Origin: CAZLMG01 sp964560765
GTDB lineage: Bacteria > Bdellovibrionota_B > Oligoflexia > Oligoflexales > CAZLMG01
DNA: 44,122 nt
Direction of reading: 5' to 3'
Assembly (NCBI GenBank): GCA_964560765.1
Contig: CAZLMG010000036.1
Coordinates: forward strand, 1-44,122
Of this stretch, positions 32,727-41,302 are shown in pieces. The notes under the pieces are model-generated. The model searched no databases and was not told where the DNA came from. It was given only the letters and a program-made list of their open reading frames with translations. Positions within the stretch are counted from its first letter, which is position 1. Each line of letters starts with the position of its first letter. The position numbers were made by a program, and so were the translations under genes.

Positions 32727-34604
32727 TCAGGACCGCAAGTGTTTGCGCCCTACACGCCATAGAACCACGGCCATACCCAGCAATCCCAGCAGTGATACCA
32801 GATCTGAATTCAGCACCTGAATCGGCAATAGATCCTTGTTGAGATAGATCACAATGCCAATCAATACGCCGACCACGGCTTCGCCGGCAATGAGGCCGGA
32901 AGCAAACAGCGTCCCCGCAGCCGACTCGCCTCGCTCGCGCGTCCACGCTGACAGGAGACCACCCAAGAAAATCGGCGCCGTCAGCGTTAGTGGCAAATAC
33001 ATGCCGATGGCCACAGCCATGACGGGCATCCGAAACTCGGATTTTGCCGCCTTGAGTCGCATATCCATGAGCAAGACCCCAACACCCAAGGCAGCGCCAG
33101 CGACCACATAGTTCCAAGGCAACTCACCCGTACCAAAAATGCCTTTGACGATATTGGCAAAGAGATTGGCTTGCGGAGCTTTTAGGGCGCCCGGCTCGCC
33201 CGTGCCGATGCCGTAGGCGTGGTGCAGCACCATCAGCACAGGCGCCACAATAAACGCGGGAATGGCAGCTCCAAGCACCTCCATCCACTGCTGATGCCTA
33301 GGCGTCGCACCAATGATGTAACCGGTCTTTAGGTCCTGCGAGATATCGCCAGCACTACAAACGGCGCAACAAACGACGCCAGCCACACCTAAGGTCGCAA
33401 CGATCGCCTTGTCGCCCGTCAAACCAAAGAAAAACAGCAAACCAGCAGTGGCAAGTAGCGCACAAATCGTAATGCCGGAAACCGGCGAGTTAGATGAGCC
33501 CACAAGACCGCAAACGTAACTACCAACAGCGACAAAGAAAAACGACATCACAAAGGCCGAGATCGTCACGGCTAGCGACAACCCAGGACTATGAATCAGC
33601 GATTCATAGAGAACATAGATCAGCACCGCAGTCACCGTCAGCAACCATGCAATGTGTTTGCGCGCCATATTTTGTTCGGTGCGGATAGGGGCGACTCCTG
33701 CTTCCCCCCCACGGTAACCAACGATAGCCTCGCGTACACCACTGACGATGCCTTGGCGAATACTAATGATGGACCAAGTTCCACCCACAATCATGCCACC
33801 AACGCCCAAATATCGGATCTTGGTGCTCCACATATCCCAGAACCAATCCATGAGACTCTCAGCTCCCGCTGCATCACTAAACATGGGGATGGCGACCGTC
33901 CAGGCGATGATTCCACCTGCAAAAGATAGAACCGCCACGTTCAAACCAACAATGTAGCCGACGCCCAACAAGGCCGGCGAGATATCGAGGCCAAAATATA
34001 CGGGATAATTTCCCGCACGGAATGCCCACTCCACTGTGCCCTTAAACAGACTGACGCCTGTAGTGAAAAACTTAAAGGCCGCGCCCAGAACAATTGAAAT
34101 CAGAATGTGCTTGGCACCTTCGCCGCCCTTCTCACCCGCGATCAAGACCTCTGCACAGGCGGTGCCTTCGGGATACGTTAGGGACTTGTCTTCGACAATG
34201 TGCGACCGACGAAGCGGAATCATAAAGCAGATCCCAAGCATCCCACCCGTCAGGCAGATGAGGGTTGTCGGCCAAAACTCGATGTCGGTCCAAACGCCCG
34301 CGATCAGGAGGGCAGGCACGGTAAAGATAATACCAGCCGCCAAGGACTCGCCCGAAGCCGCAATCGTTTGCACGATATTGTTCTCGAGGATCGTTCCGCG
34401 CTTCATCAGCCCACGCAAGATACCCATGGATAGGATGGCCGCGGGAATCGAAGCCGATACCGTCATGCCCGCATACAATCCCAAGTAGGTGTTGGCAGCG
34501 CCTAACACCACACCCAACAAAATACCGAGGATGATGGCCCGAATGGTCACTTCGGGGATGGTTGACTCGGCGGCAATAAACGGCTTGTGCTGATCTTGTG
34601 ACAA
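32727..34604 (-). CDS. OPT-family oligopeptide transporter
   Basis: The protein has about 15 membrane helices and OPT hallmarks: ILGILLGVVLGAANTYLGLYAGMTVSASIPAAILSMG near the start and YPEGTACAEVLIAGEKG, plus GVGLLL-like C-terminal segments. OPT proteins move small peptides or metal-chelate compounds by proton symport. Start choice: the ATG at 34610 abuts GAGGAG with no spacing, while a TTG at 34604 has it 6 bases upstream, so 625 aa from TTG is preferred. The sodium:solute symporter gene ends 30 bases upstream on the same strand, so the two are probably co-transcribed. Substrate unknown. Confidence 0.9.
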   Translation of the reverse strand: MSQDQHKPFIAAESTIPEVTIRAIILGILLGVVLGAANTYLGLYAGMTVSASIPAAILSMGILRGLMKRGTILENNIVQTIAASGESLAAGIIFTVPALLIAGVWTDIEFWPTTLICLTGGMLGICFMIPLRRSHIVEDKSLTYPEGTACAEVLIAGEKGGEGAKHILISIVLGAAFKFFTTGVSLFKGTVEWAFRAGNYPVYFGLDISPALLGVGYIVGLNVAVLSFAGGIIAWTVAIPMFSDAAGAESLMDWFWDMWSTKIRYLGVGGMIVGGTWSIISIRQGIVSGVREAIVGYRGGEAGVAPIRTEQNMARKHIAWLLTVTAVLIYVLYESLIHSPGLSLAVTISAFVMSFFFVAVGSYVCGLVGSSNSPVSGITICALLATAGLLFFFGLTGDKAIVATLGVAGVVCCAVCSAGDISQDLKTGYIIGATPRHQQWMEVLGAAIPAFIVAPVLMVLHHAYGIGTGEPGALKAPQANLFANIVKGIFGTGELPWNYVVAGAALGVGVLLMDMRLKAAKSEFRMPVMAVAIGMYLPLTLTAPIFLGGLLSAWTRERGESAAGTLFASGLIAGEAVVGVLIGIVIYLNKDLLPIQVLNSDLVSLLGLLGMAVVLWRVGRKHLRS

Positions 34605-34634
34605 AACCATCTCCTCAATATTTTTTTGGCGGCT

Positions 34635-36056
34635 CTAGGAACGTTCTTTACCGACATTCACTCTTGCAAAAACGCTGGCAGGGACAGGCAAAAGCTGCAC
34701 CGCGATTTCAATGGCCACATATGCACTGGCAGAAACCGCTAAAGCAAATAGATAGGGTGCATCTAACTCTAACACCTGCTCGCCGATGGGGAGTCCAACC
34801 AATCCCGTGATCAGCGCTGCCCCCGCGCTAAGGGATGAGCCAAAGCGCGAGAACAAGCCAAACGTCGTGATCACCACGAGGCCCGCACTGCCCCAAGACG
34901 ATGCCATCTGCACCAACTCATAAATGCTCTCGCCAAAAATGGCCATAAGGTAGGCAATGGCGCCCGAAACAAACACCGTCAGACGCGCAATGCTGACGCG
35001 CTTCTTTTCGCTGAGGTCAGGCATCAGTGGATAGACAATATTGTGGGAGAAAAGAGCCGATACAGCCAACAGAGCGCTATCGACGGTCGATAGAATCGCA
35101 GCGACCAAGGCCCCAGCAAAAATAATGTAGAGAAATGTCGGCAAAAACTTGTGAGCGAGCGCCGGCAGCAGCTGCTCAGGGTCCTGCAGATCGGGAATGA
35201 TCGCCGGCCCAATGAGTCCCAGAAAAACCGGCATGAGCCCAATCACCAAGTAAACGCCCGCGCCCCACAATGTGGCTGTTCGGGCGACACCAGCTGACCT
35301 CGACGCCAACGAGCGTGAAATGAGCTCTTGCGCAACGAGCGATCCAAAAACAGGAATCGCAAAGCTGTCCAGCTTCTGCCAAACGGATACCCCAGGTTCG
35401 TCTGGCATGAAATCCATTCGCGGGCCGGTCAGCGTTGCGGCAATTTGCTCGATACCACCCATGTTCACTACAACCAAGACAACAAGAACCGCGAGGCCAA
35501 TAATCAGGCAGATGCCGTGCACAAAGTCGTTGACGCAGTCAGCCATCAAGCCGCCGACCGCGGTATAAAGAATCACCACCCCGGTGGCAATGGAGATTGC
35601 GATCGTGACCTCCATCCCAGACGATGCGCTCAGGATTTGGCCAAAGGCTCGCATTTGGGCGGCGGCCCACATGATGGAAGTGGGGATCATCACCAGAACC
35701 GCAAATCGCTCAATCGCGACGGAATACCGCTCACGATAAAGATCGCCGAGTGTTGTCAGGTTGCGCTTCCACAGACGAGCCGCAAAAATTAAACCAAAGA
35801 GCAGAAGACAAAAGGCATAACCTAAAGGGTCTGCTTTCCCACCCGAGAGTCCATTGGAAAACACCAAGCCGGCCGAGCCCATGCAGCTCTCGGCGCCGAA
35901 CCAAGTCGCAAAAATCGAGAACGTCGCCAAAACGGGACCCAGACTTCGACCGGCCAGAAAGTAGTCCTGTTCTGTGGACACCTTTTTCATGAGCAAGCTG
36001 GCGACAAGCAACTGCGCCACGACATACCCAAGAATGCCCCAGAGCTCGATCGACAT
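34635..36056 (-). CDS. Sodium:solute symporter (SSS family)
   Basis: The 473-aa protein has 12-13 helices. Motifs include YFLAGRSLGPVLATFSIFATWFGAES, the region of the first Na+-coupled helices, and IIFAGALVAAILSTVDSALLAVSALFSHNI, the conserved helix 8 region with Ser/Thr sodium ligands. The substrate (amino acid, sugar, organic acid or vitamin) is not evident. ATG 36056 follows GGGAG by 8 bases. It lies upstream of and close to the OPT gene, a possible joint peptide or nutrient uptake unit. Confidence 0.92.
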   Translation of the reverse strand: MSIELWGILGYVVAQLLVASLLMKKVSTEQDYFLAGRSLGPVLATFSIFATWFGAESCMGSAGLVFSNGLSGGKADPLGYAFCLLLFGLIFAARLWKRNLTTLGDLYRERYSVAIERFAVLVMIPTSIMWAAAQMRAFGQILSASSGMEVTIAISIATGVVILYTAVGGLMADCVNDFVHGICLIIGLAVLVVLVVVNMGGIEQIAATLTGPRMDFMPDEPGVSVWQKLDSFAIPVFGSLVAQELISRSLASRSAGVARTATLWGAGVYLVIGLMPVFLGLIGPAIIPDLQDPEQLLPALAHKFLPTFLYIIFAGALVAAILSTVDSALLAVSALFSHNIVYPLMPDLSEKKRVSIARLTVFVSGAIAYLMAIFGESIYELVQMASSWGSAGLVVITTFGLFSRFGSSLSAGAALITGLVGLPIGEQVLELDAPYLFALAVSASAYVAIEIAVQLLPVPASVFARVNVGKERS

Positions 36057-36176
36057 TCCAAGGACTCCCGCAATATTTATCGAAAGTTATCTTATAGGCG
36101 GGACGTGCCCCCCCGGTCGTGAAGTGCCTCTGTATAGGGTTTTACGGTGTTGATAAATAATAAAATGAAGTGGGGT

Positions 36177-37253
36177 TCATTTTTTTGGAGCGGCCCAGCG
36201 CGCGGATGCCCGACGGATGCGATCATGGATCGCTAGCCAAAGCCCCGACGAATTCTTTGGTCGAACAACCACGATGACTTGGGCAGAACCCGCGTCGGCT
36301 TGACGCAGAGCTGCGTAAAGGCCTCGCGCAACCTCCTCGGCCGAGCCTGAGGCACTCAAAGGCTGGTGGCTGATGACCAACGGGTGACCAGAAACCAGGA
36401 CAGGGCTAAAACCAAAGCTTTGCCCCTCTAGCGTCAGCAGCGCGATAGATTGAGGCTGCAACTTCAGCACTTCCAGCTGCAGCCTTAACTCCTCGAGATC
36501 TGAGATCAGGAGCAGAGGCTTTTCTGGCGCGTAATGCTCACGCAACATGCCGGGCCCCTCAATTGCGCTGTCGGCTGTCGCTTCGTAGCAAACGCGGCCC
36601 ACACAGGCCTGAATGTCTTCGAAGGGAATCCCTCCGGCTCGCAATAGCATTGGCGAACCGTCCGGCATGATCTTGACAATGCTCGACTCAAGGCCAACGT
36701 GACAAGGCCCACCGTCAATAACCAGAGGTATCTCCCCTGCCAATTCATTCAAGACATGCTGGGCAGTCGTGGGGCTAATGCGGCAGAAGCGGTTGGCACT
36801 TGGCGCTGCCAAAGGCCTTCCGAAACGCGCTAAGACTTGTTGAAACACAGGATGGGAAGGCATGCGCAAAGCGACCGTGGAGAGATTACCGGCAACCATC
36901 GGCGACAGCGCGCTCCCACGGGGAAAAATCATTGTCAGCGGGCCCGGCCAAAAATGCTGACACAGTGTTTGTGCAACCTCTTGCGCCGCACTCGACATAT
37001 CTTGCCGGCGAATCCACCCGGCAGCATCCAAGGCGAGTAGGTCGGAAGTTACGCTAGCAATGTGAACGACTAAGGGGTTGAAAGTGGGCCGGCCCTTGGC
37101 AGCAAAAATTTGTGCGCATGCCGCATCGGACGTGGCGTCAGCCGCCAGTCCGTAAACGGTCTCGGTTGGCAAGGCGACAACTTGCCCTGACCGCAGTGCC
37201 GCTGCGGCCAAGGACAAGGATTCATCAGAAACATCGAGGCATTGCGTTATCAT
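36177..37253 (-). CDS. sua5: Threonylcarbamoyl-AMP synthase, Sua5 type
   Basis: Frame open to 37499, but ATG 37253 matches the family N-terminus and clears the upstream lipoprotein gene (358 aa). The YrdC domain carries VVALPTETVYGLAADA, KGRPTFNPLVVH (53-64) and later residues binding threonine and ATP. A C-terminal Sua5 domain begins near EGPGMLREHYAPEKPLLL. The enzyme makes threonylcarbamoyl-AMP, used for t6A at position 37 of ANN-decoding tRNAs. The ribosome site is weak (GGGATC). A lipoprotein gene ends 35 bases upstream on the same strand. Confidence 0.93.
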   Translation of the reverse strand: MITQCLDVSDESLSLAAAALRSGQVVALPTETVYGLAADATSDAACAQIFAAKGRPTFNPLVVHIASVTSDLLALDAAGWIRRQDMSSAAQEVAQTLCQHFWPGPLTMIFPRGSALSPMVAGNLSTVALRMPSHPVFQQVLARFGRPLAAPSANRFCRISPTTAQHVLNELAGEIPLVIDGGPCHVGLESSIVKIMPDGSPMLLRAGGIPFEDIQACVGRVCYEATADSAIEGPGMLREHYAPEKPLLLISDLEELRLQLEVLKLQPQSIALLTLEGQSFGFSPVLVSGHPLVISHQPLSASGSAEEVARGLYAALRQADAGSAQVIVVVRPKNSSGLWLAIHDRIRRASARWAAPKK

Positions 37254-37288
37254 TTCGATCCCAGGGCCCGTTTGCCGCCCTGGTCTTA

Positions 37289-37792
37289 CTATTCCTTGGC
37301 GGGCAATACCACCAACTTCTTGCTGCTGGTAGGGTCCAATATCATGTCGAGCGCTTTGTCTTTGTTTTGCTCCAAATACCGCAGCAAGCGCGCACAATCG
37401 CCGACTTTGAACGTCATATCCGCATCGCTCAAGATCGTGGTGATGGAATTCCAGCGCATACTCACCGTCGAGACATTCAGACCACTTAAATCGGTGCACG
37501 TTATCGTCATCACATAGGATGTAGATGGCTCATAGGTCGCGGCGCCGTAGGGGTTAAGGGGTCGGGAAAAGTCATATTCACGGACCTCAAGCCGCAGGCC
37601 TTCGACAATATTGGCCCGCTTTTCAATCTTGTCAATGCGCAGCCGACGAACGACTGACTCTCCGGAATCCTGCCGTAAATCCACATGCAAACTTGACTCG
37701 GCCGCTGGAGCTTCCGAGAGATTCCCATTAGTTACTGTGGTTTTGCAGGATACAAGCAAAAGCGAGGCGGTAAGAATACTGAACTTCATCAT
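37289..37792 (-). CDS. Small lipoprotein of unknown function, 167 aa
   Basis: ATG 37792 follows AAGGAG by 6 bases. The leader MMKFSILTASLLLVSC ends in a good lipobox. A short spacer (NGNLSEAPAAESS) precedes a domain with strands (LRLEVREYDFSRP, YVMTITCTDLSG) and a C-terminal helix with CARLLRYLEQNKDKAL. Two Cys, in TCTDLSG and GDCARLL, may pair. No family recognised. It lies between hutU and sua5 on the same strand, with 149 and 35 bp spacing. Confidence 0.75.
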   Translation of the reverse strand: MMKFSILTASLLLVSCKTTVTNGNLSEAPAAESSLHVDLRQDSGESVVRRLRIDKIEKRANIVEGLRLEVREYDFSRPLNPYGAATYEPSTSYVMTITCTDLSGLNVSTVSMRWNSITTILSDADMTFKVGDCARLLRYLEQNKDKALDMILDPTSSKKLVVLPAKE

Positions 37793-37941
37793 GGCGAACT
37801 CCTTGTCCACGTGTCCCAGTCAATTGGACGCTAGCTACTGCAAGGAGCAATGCAGGCAATTTCACCAATAAAAACAGATATCTGGCAGCAAAAGAGCTGC
37901 CTCAGGATTTGACAACGTCTGATCGGGAGGCAGGTAGCCGA

Positions 37942-39954
37942 TTAAATTAGGGACTCCAACAGCTGTGGGTCGACCCGGTATGGTAAAGTCACGTGGCCCG
38001 CCGAATTCGCGTTGAACTCCGCGGATGCCTCTATGGCGTGCTCGTTCCGCGCCCAGGCGCGGCGCGCGACACCCCCCATAACGTCCCAAGGCAATGCCGT
38101 GCGAATGATGGCATCTGTCGACTCCTTACCGTCGAGCAACAGGCCAAATCCGCCGTTGATGGAACGACCGATCCCTACCCCGCCGCCGTTGTGCAAGGCG
38201 CACAGAGTCATTCCGCGCGCAGCATTACCGGCAAAAACCTGTGTGGCCATATCCGCCATGATGTTGGATCCGTCCTTAATGTTCGACGTCTCGCGAAACG
38301 GAGAATCGGTCCCGCCCGTATCGTGGTGGTCGCGACCCAGCATGATGGGTCCAACTTCCCCTGCGCGTACCATTTGATTGAAGCGAAGTGCGATGTCACG
38401 CCGACCATTGGCGTCTTGATAGAGAATACGTGCCTGGGTGCCGACCACCAACTTGTTTTTCATCGCGTCTTGCACCCAGCGCAAATTGTCCCTGTCCTGA
38501 TAGCGCAGCTCAGGTCGACTACCGGCGATCACCTCTGCCGCCGCAGCATCCGTTCGCGCCAAGTCTGCTTCCTTGCCGCTCAAGCAAACCCAACGAAACG
38601 GACCGTATCCGTAATCAAACAATTCAGGGCCGAGAATATCTTCGACGTAGCTTGGCCAGATGAAGCCATCGCGCTCATCTCGACCATTCTTAGCAATCTC
38701 GGTCACTCCGGCGTCAAAAACTGACTTCATGAACGAGTTACCGTAATCGAAGAAATAAGTGCCGCGCGCTACCAAGGTATGAATGGCCGCATAGTGCCGA
38801 CGCAACGTATCGTCGACAAGTTTTCGAAAGCGAAAGCGGTCGCCGCTGACCATAGCCGTGCGTTCATCAAACGTTAGTCCCTGAGGGCAATAACCACCGT
38901 CGTAAACAGCGTGACAACTGGTTTGATCGGAAAGCATCTCGATGGGCTCATGGGCATCGACCGCGTACTGCAACAGATCGACCACATTGCCATGGAAAGC
39001 AATCGCAACCCCCCGCCCCTGCTTTTGCGCCAAGCGTGCTGCCGCAAACGCTGCCTTCGGCTCCGACTCAACCTGACTCACCCAGCCTTGTTGGTGCCGA
39101 GTTTTGATACGCGAAGCATCCACTTCCGCAATGATCCCGACGCCATTGGCGATTTCAATAGCCTTGCCTTGCGCACCCGACATCCCTCCCAGCCCTGACG
39201 TCACAAACAGTTTACCAGTCAGATCACCATTCTCTGGAATGCCGAGCTTCAGGCGCCCGGCGATGGAAATCGTGTTGTACGTTCCATGCACGATCCCTTG
39301 CGGACCGATGTACATCCAGCCGCCCGCAGTCATCTGACCATAGTTGGCCACGCCGATAGCTGCGGCGCGGTGCCACTCTTGCTGGTTGTCAAACATTCCC
39401 ACCATCAGCGCATTGGTCGTGATTACGCGCGGCGATTGCGGATGCGAGGGAAACAAACCTACCGGATGCCCGGAATAGAGGACGAGCGTCTGTTCTTCCG
39501 TCAGCTCCTGCAGGTAGCGCATGGTCAGTCGATATTGCAACCAGTTCTGAAAGACCTGACCTGTCTCGCCGTAAGTAACCAGTTCATAAGGGTAAAGCGC
39601 CACATCAAAATCGAGGTTGTTATCGATCATGACCTGCAGGGCTTGTCCCGCCAGACAACGCCCTTGATATTCGCTCACCGGCCTGCCACGCAAAGCCCCA
39701 TGAGGCCGATAGCGATAGGCATAGATGCGCCCGCGTTCGCGCAGCTCCTGCAAAAACTCTGGGGCAAGCGTCGCGTGCAAAGGCTCAGGAACGTAACGCA
39801 AGGCATTGGCCAATGCCAATCTTGTGTCCTGCGACGAAAGTCGAAAATCACGGGCAGGAGCCCGTCGATAGCAATTTTCAAAATTTGCAGGTGGCGGCAA
39901 CTCGTCATCTAACTTAATGCGCATCGATGCGTTGACTTGCGAATTTGTCAGCAT
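37942..39954 (-). CDS. hutU: Urocanate hydratase, long form
   Basis: The 670-aa protein catalyses addition of water to urocanate (second step of histidine degradation) using tightly bound NAD+. Recognised segments are LYSGHPVGLFPSHPQSPRV, GGWMYIGPQGIVHGTYNT, VTSGLGGMSGAQGKA, SDQTSCHAVYDGGYCPQG, YVEDILGPELFDYGYGPFRWVCLSG and a Gly-rich end (LHNGGGVGIGRSINGGFG). The best known bacterial enzymes are about 560 aa. The extra length and the FDYGYGPFRWVCLSG block fit the longer, eukaryotic-UROC1-like type. ATG 39954 (AGGTCAGGA upstream) is preferred over GTG 39966. No hutH, hutI or hutG is in the window. The HAMP-sensor gene ends just upstream on the same strand. Confidence 0.93.
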   Translation of the reverse strand: MLTNSQVNASMRIKLDDELPPPANFENCYRRAPARDFRLSSQDTRLALANALRYVPEPLHATLAPEFLQELRERGRIYAYRYRPHGALRGRPVSEYQGRCLAGQALQVMIDNNLDFDVALYPYELVTYGETGQVFQNWLQYRLTMRYLQELTEEQTLVLYSGHPVGLFPSHPQSPRVITTNALMVGMFDNQQEWHRAAAIGVANYGQMTAGGWMYIGPQGIVHGTYNTISIAGRLKLGIPENGDLTGKLFVTSGLGGMSGAQGKAIEIANGVGIIAEVDASRIKTRHQQGWVSQVESEPKAAFAAARLAQKQGRGVAIAFHGNVVDLLQYAVDAHEPIEMLSDQTSCHAVYDGGYCPQGLTFDERTAMVSGDRFRFRKLVDDTLRRHYAAIHTLVARGTYFFDYGNSFMKSVFDAGVTEIAKNGRDERDGFIWPSYVEDILGPELFDYGYGPFRWVCLSGKEADLARTDAAAAEVIAGSRPELRYQDRDNLRWVQDAMKNKLVVGTQARILYQDANGRRDIALRFNQMVRAGEVGPIMLGRDHHDTGGTDSPFRETSNIKDGSNIMADMATQVFAGNAARGMTLCALHNGGGVGIGRSINGGFGLLLDGKESTDAIIRTALPWDVMGGVARRAWARNEHAIEASAEFNANSAGHVTLPYRVDPQLLESLI

Positions 39955-39962
39955 TCCTGACC

Positions 39963-40625
39963 TCACGATTTATGCGACGATTCGTCCAAAATTCGATTCA
40001 AGATAATGCCAGCCTGATGCAACTCACCCTGAGCTCCCGAACAGTAAAAACGGCGCAAACGATTGCCGCCGGTAAAATCACGCAGGACACCAATCATCTC
40101 GGCCAGCGGCTCAACCAATCGACGCGATAAGCGGTTGCGAAAAATGAGCTGAGCGATGATCGCGACAATAATCAAACCGCCCAACGCCCAGCCACTGGCC
40201 ACGCCCTGAAAGCGCAAGGTCGAACGCTGCTCTTGCAACGCACTCACCTGCAAAGCCGAGAGACCCTGGATACTGCGCACCAACGTCCGGAGTTGCCCGC
40301 GGTCACCGCTCCAGAACTCCTGCGCCCGCGTATCAATATCCTTCAAGTAGTTTCCGGACCGGCCACTGCGCTCGTATTGCTTGGCCCGCTCAAAAGCTTG
40401 CCAGAATCGCTCCTGGTAAACCGGCCGATCACCTGGATCGGCGTCTGCAAGAAGCATCGAGTCCAACATGATATTGCTTGCAGACAAGATACTCGCATTG
40501 GTTTCTACGGAACCCTCCAGAATGGGAATCAGCCGCTCGATGACATACACCGCACTGATGCCCACGACCAAGTTGAGCACGAGCGACGCATTTGCAATCC
40601 AACGGTAATAAGCACCAACTCCCAT
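39963..40625 (-). CDS. Four-helix-bundle sensor with HAMP domain, no output domain
   Basis: The 220-aa protein has a first helix at about 11-33, a periplasmic segment of about 110 residues rich in helix-forming residues (ILSASNIMLDSMLLADADP, YERSGRSGNYLKDI), a second helix at about 146-165 and a HAMP linker (about 166-215, NRLSRRLVEPLAEMIGVLRDFTGGN). This is the input part of chemoreceptors or histidine kinases with a 4HB_MCP-like sensor, but it ends after HAMP with no kinase, GGDEF or MCP signalling region. It begins 2 bases after the ktrA stop, so it belongs to the KtrBA operon and could sense ions or couple to a separate partner. The stop also lies 8 bases before the hutU ATG. Confidence 0.72.
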   Translation of the reverse strand: MGVGAYYRWIANASLVLNLVVGISAVYVIERLIPILEGSVETNASILSASNIMLDSMLLADADPGDRPVYQERFWQAFERAKQYERSGRSGNYLKDIDTRAQEFWSGDRGQLRTLVRSIQGLSALQVSALQEQRSTLRFQGVASGWALGGLIIVAIIAQLIFRNRLSRRLVEPLAEMIGVLRDFTGGNRLRRFYCSGAQGELHQAGIILNRILDESSHKS

Positions 40626-40627
40626 GC

Positions 40628-41287
40628 CTAAGCCTCACTTAGAAGATGTTCGAGCGAGCCTTGCTTGGATGCCGAGACCAGGATATCACCGGGCTCGATG
40701 CGATCGTCGGGCGCCACCTGCCGCACGCCTCCCTGCCGAGCCGAGCGAACGGCAATCAAGGTGATGCCGTGGCCACGCTGCAGATTCAACTCGCGAATGG
40801 TACGATTATGCATCGACTTTGGCGCCTCGAATTCTGAAACGACCAGATCCGATCCCAGCAGCATCTCGCCAAGAATATGACTGCTGAGAATCCGCGGTGC
40901 GAAGCGCTCACCAAAATCCCATTCTGGATTCACCACATCATCGGCGCCGACCAAGCGCAAAATTCGTGCATGCAACTCATCATTGGCCCGCGCGATGATG
41001 CGCTTGGCACCTAACTGTTTCAGCAATGCCGTGCAAATAATTCCGACTTCCTTCGACTGATCCCCGGTCGCCACCACGAATACATCCCGCTGACGCGGCT
41101 GCAGTTCCGACAATGCTGCCTCCTGCGTCGCATCAAAACACAACGCACGGGTCACCCAGGTGGATGCCAACTGCATCCGATCTTCGTCCGAGTCAATGGC
41201 AATAACTTCGACGGGTGCGCGCGACAAGGCGCGAATGAGTCCCATTCCGAACTGGCCAAGCCCAATCACCACCACCTGCTTCGTCAT
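40628..41287 (-). CDS. ktrA: KtrA/TrkA-type K+ uptake regulatory subunit
   Basis: The 219-aa cytosolic protein has an RCK_N domain with the nucleotide-binding motif VVVIGLGQFGMGLIRAL and an acidic residue after the second strand (VIAIDSDEDR), and an RCK_C domain with NRTIRELNLQRGHGITLIAV and EPGDILVSAS near the end. KtrA forms an octameric ring that binds ATP/ADP or NAD(H) and gates KtrB. One RCK pair (219 aa) fits KtrA rather than the double-length E. coli TrkA. It starts 16 bases after the ktrB stop. Confidence 0.92.
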   Translation of the reverse strand: MTKQVVVIGLGQFGMGLIRALSRAPVEVIAIDSDEDRMQLASTWVTRALCFDATQEAALSELQPRQRDVFVVATGDQSKEVGIICTALLKQLGAKRIIARANDELHARILRLVGADDVVNPEWDFGERFAPRILSSHILGEMLLGSDLVVSEFEAPKSMHNRTIRELNLQRGHGITLIAVRSARQGGVRQVAPDDRIEPGDILVSASKQGSLEHLLSEA

Positions 41288-41302
41288 CACGCCCCCTGAA
41301 TA

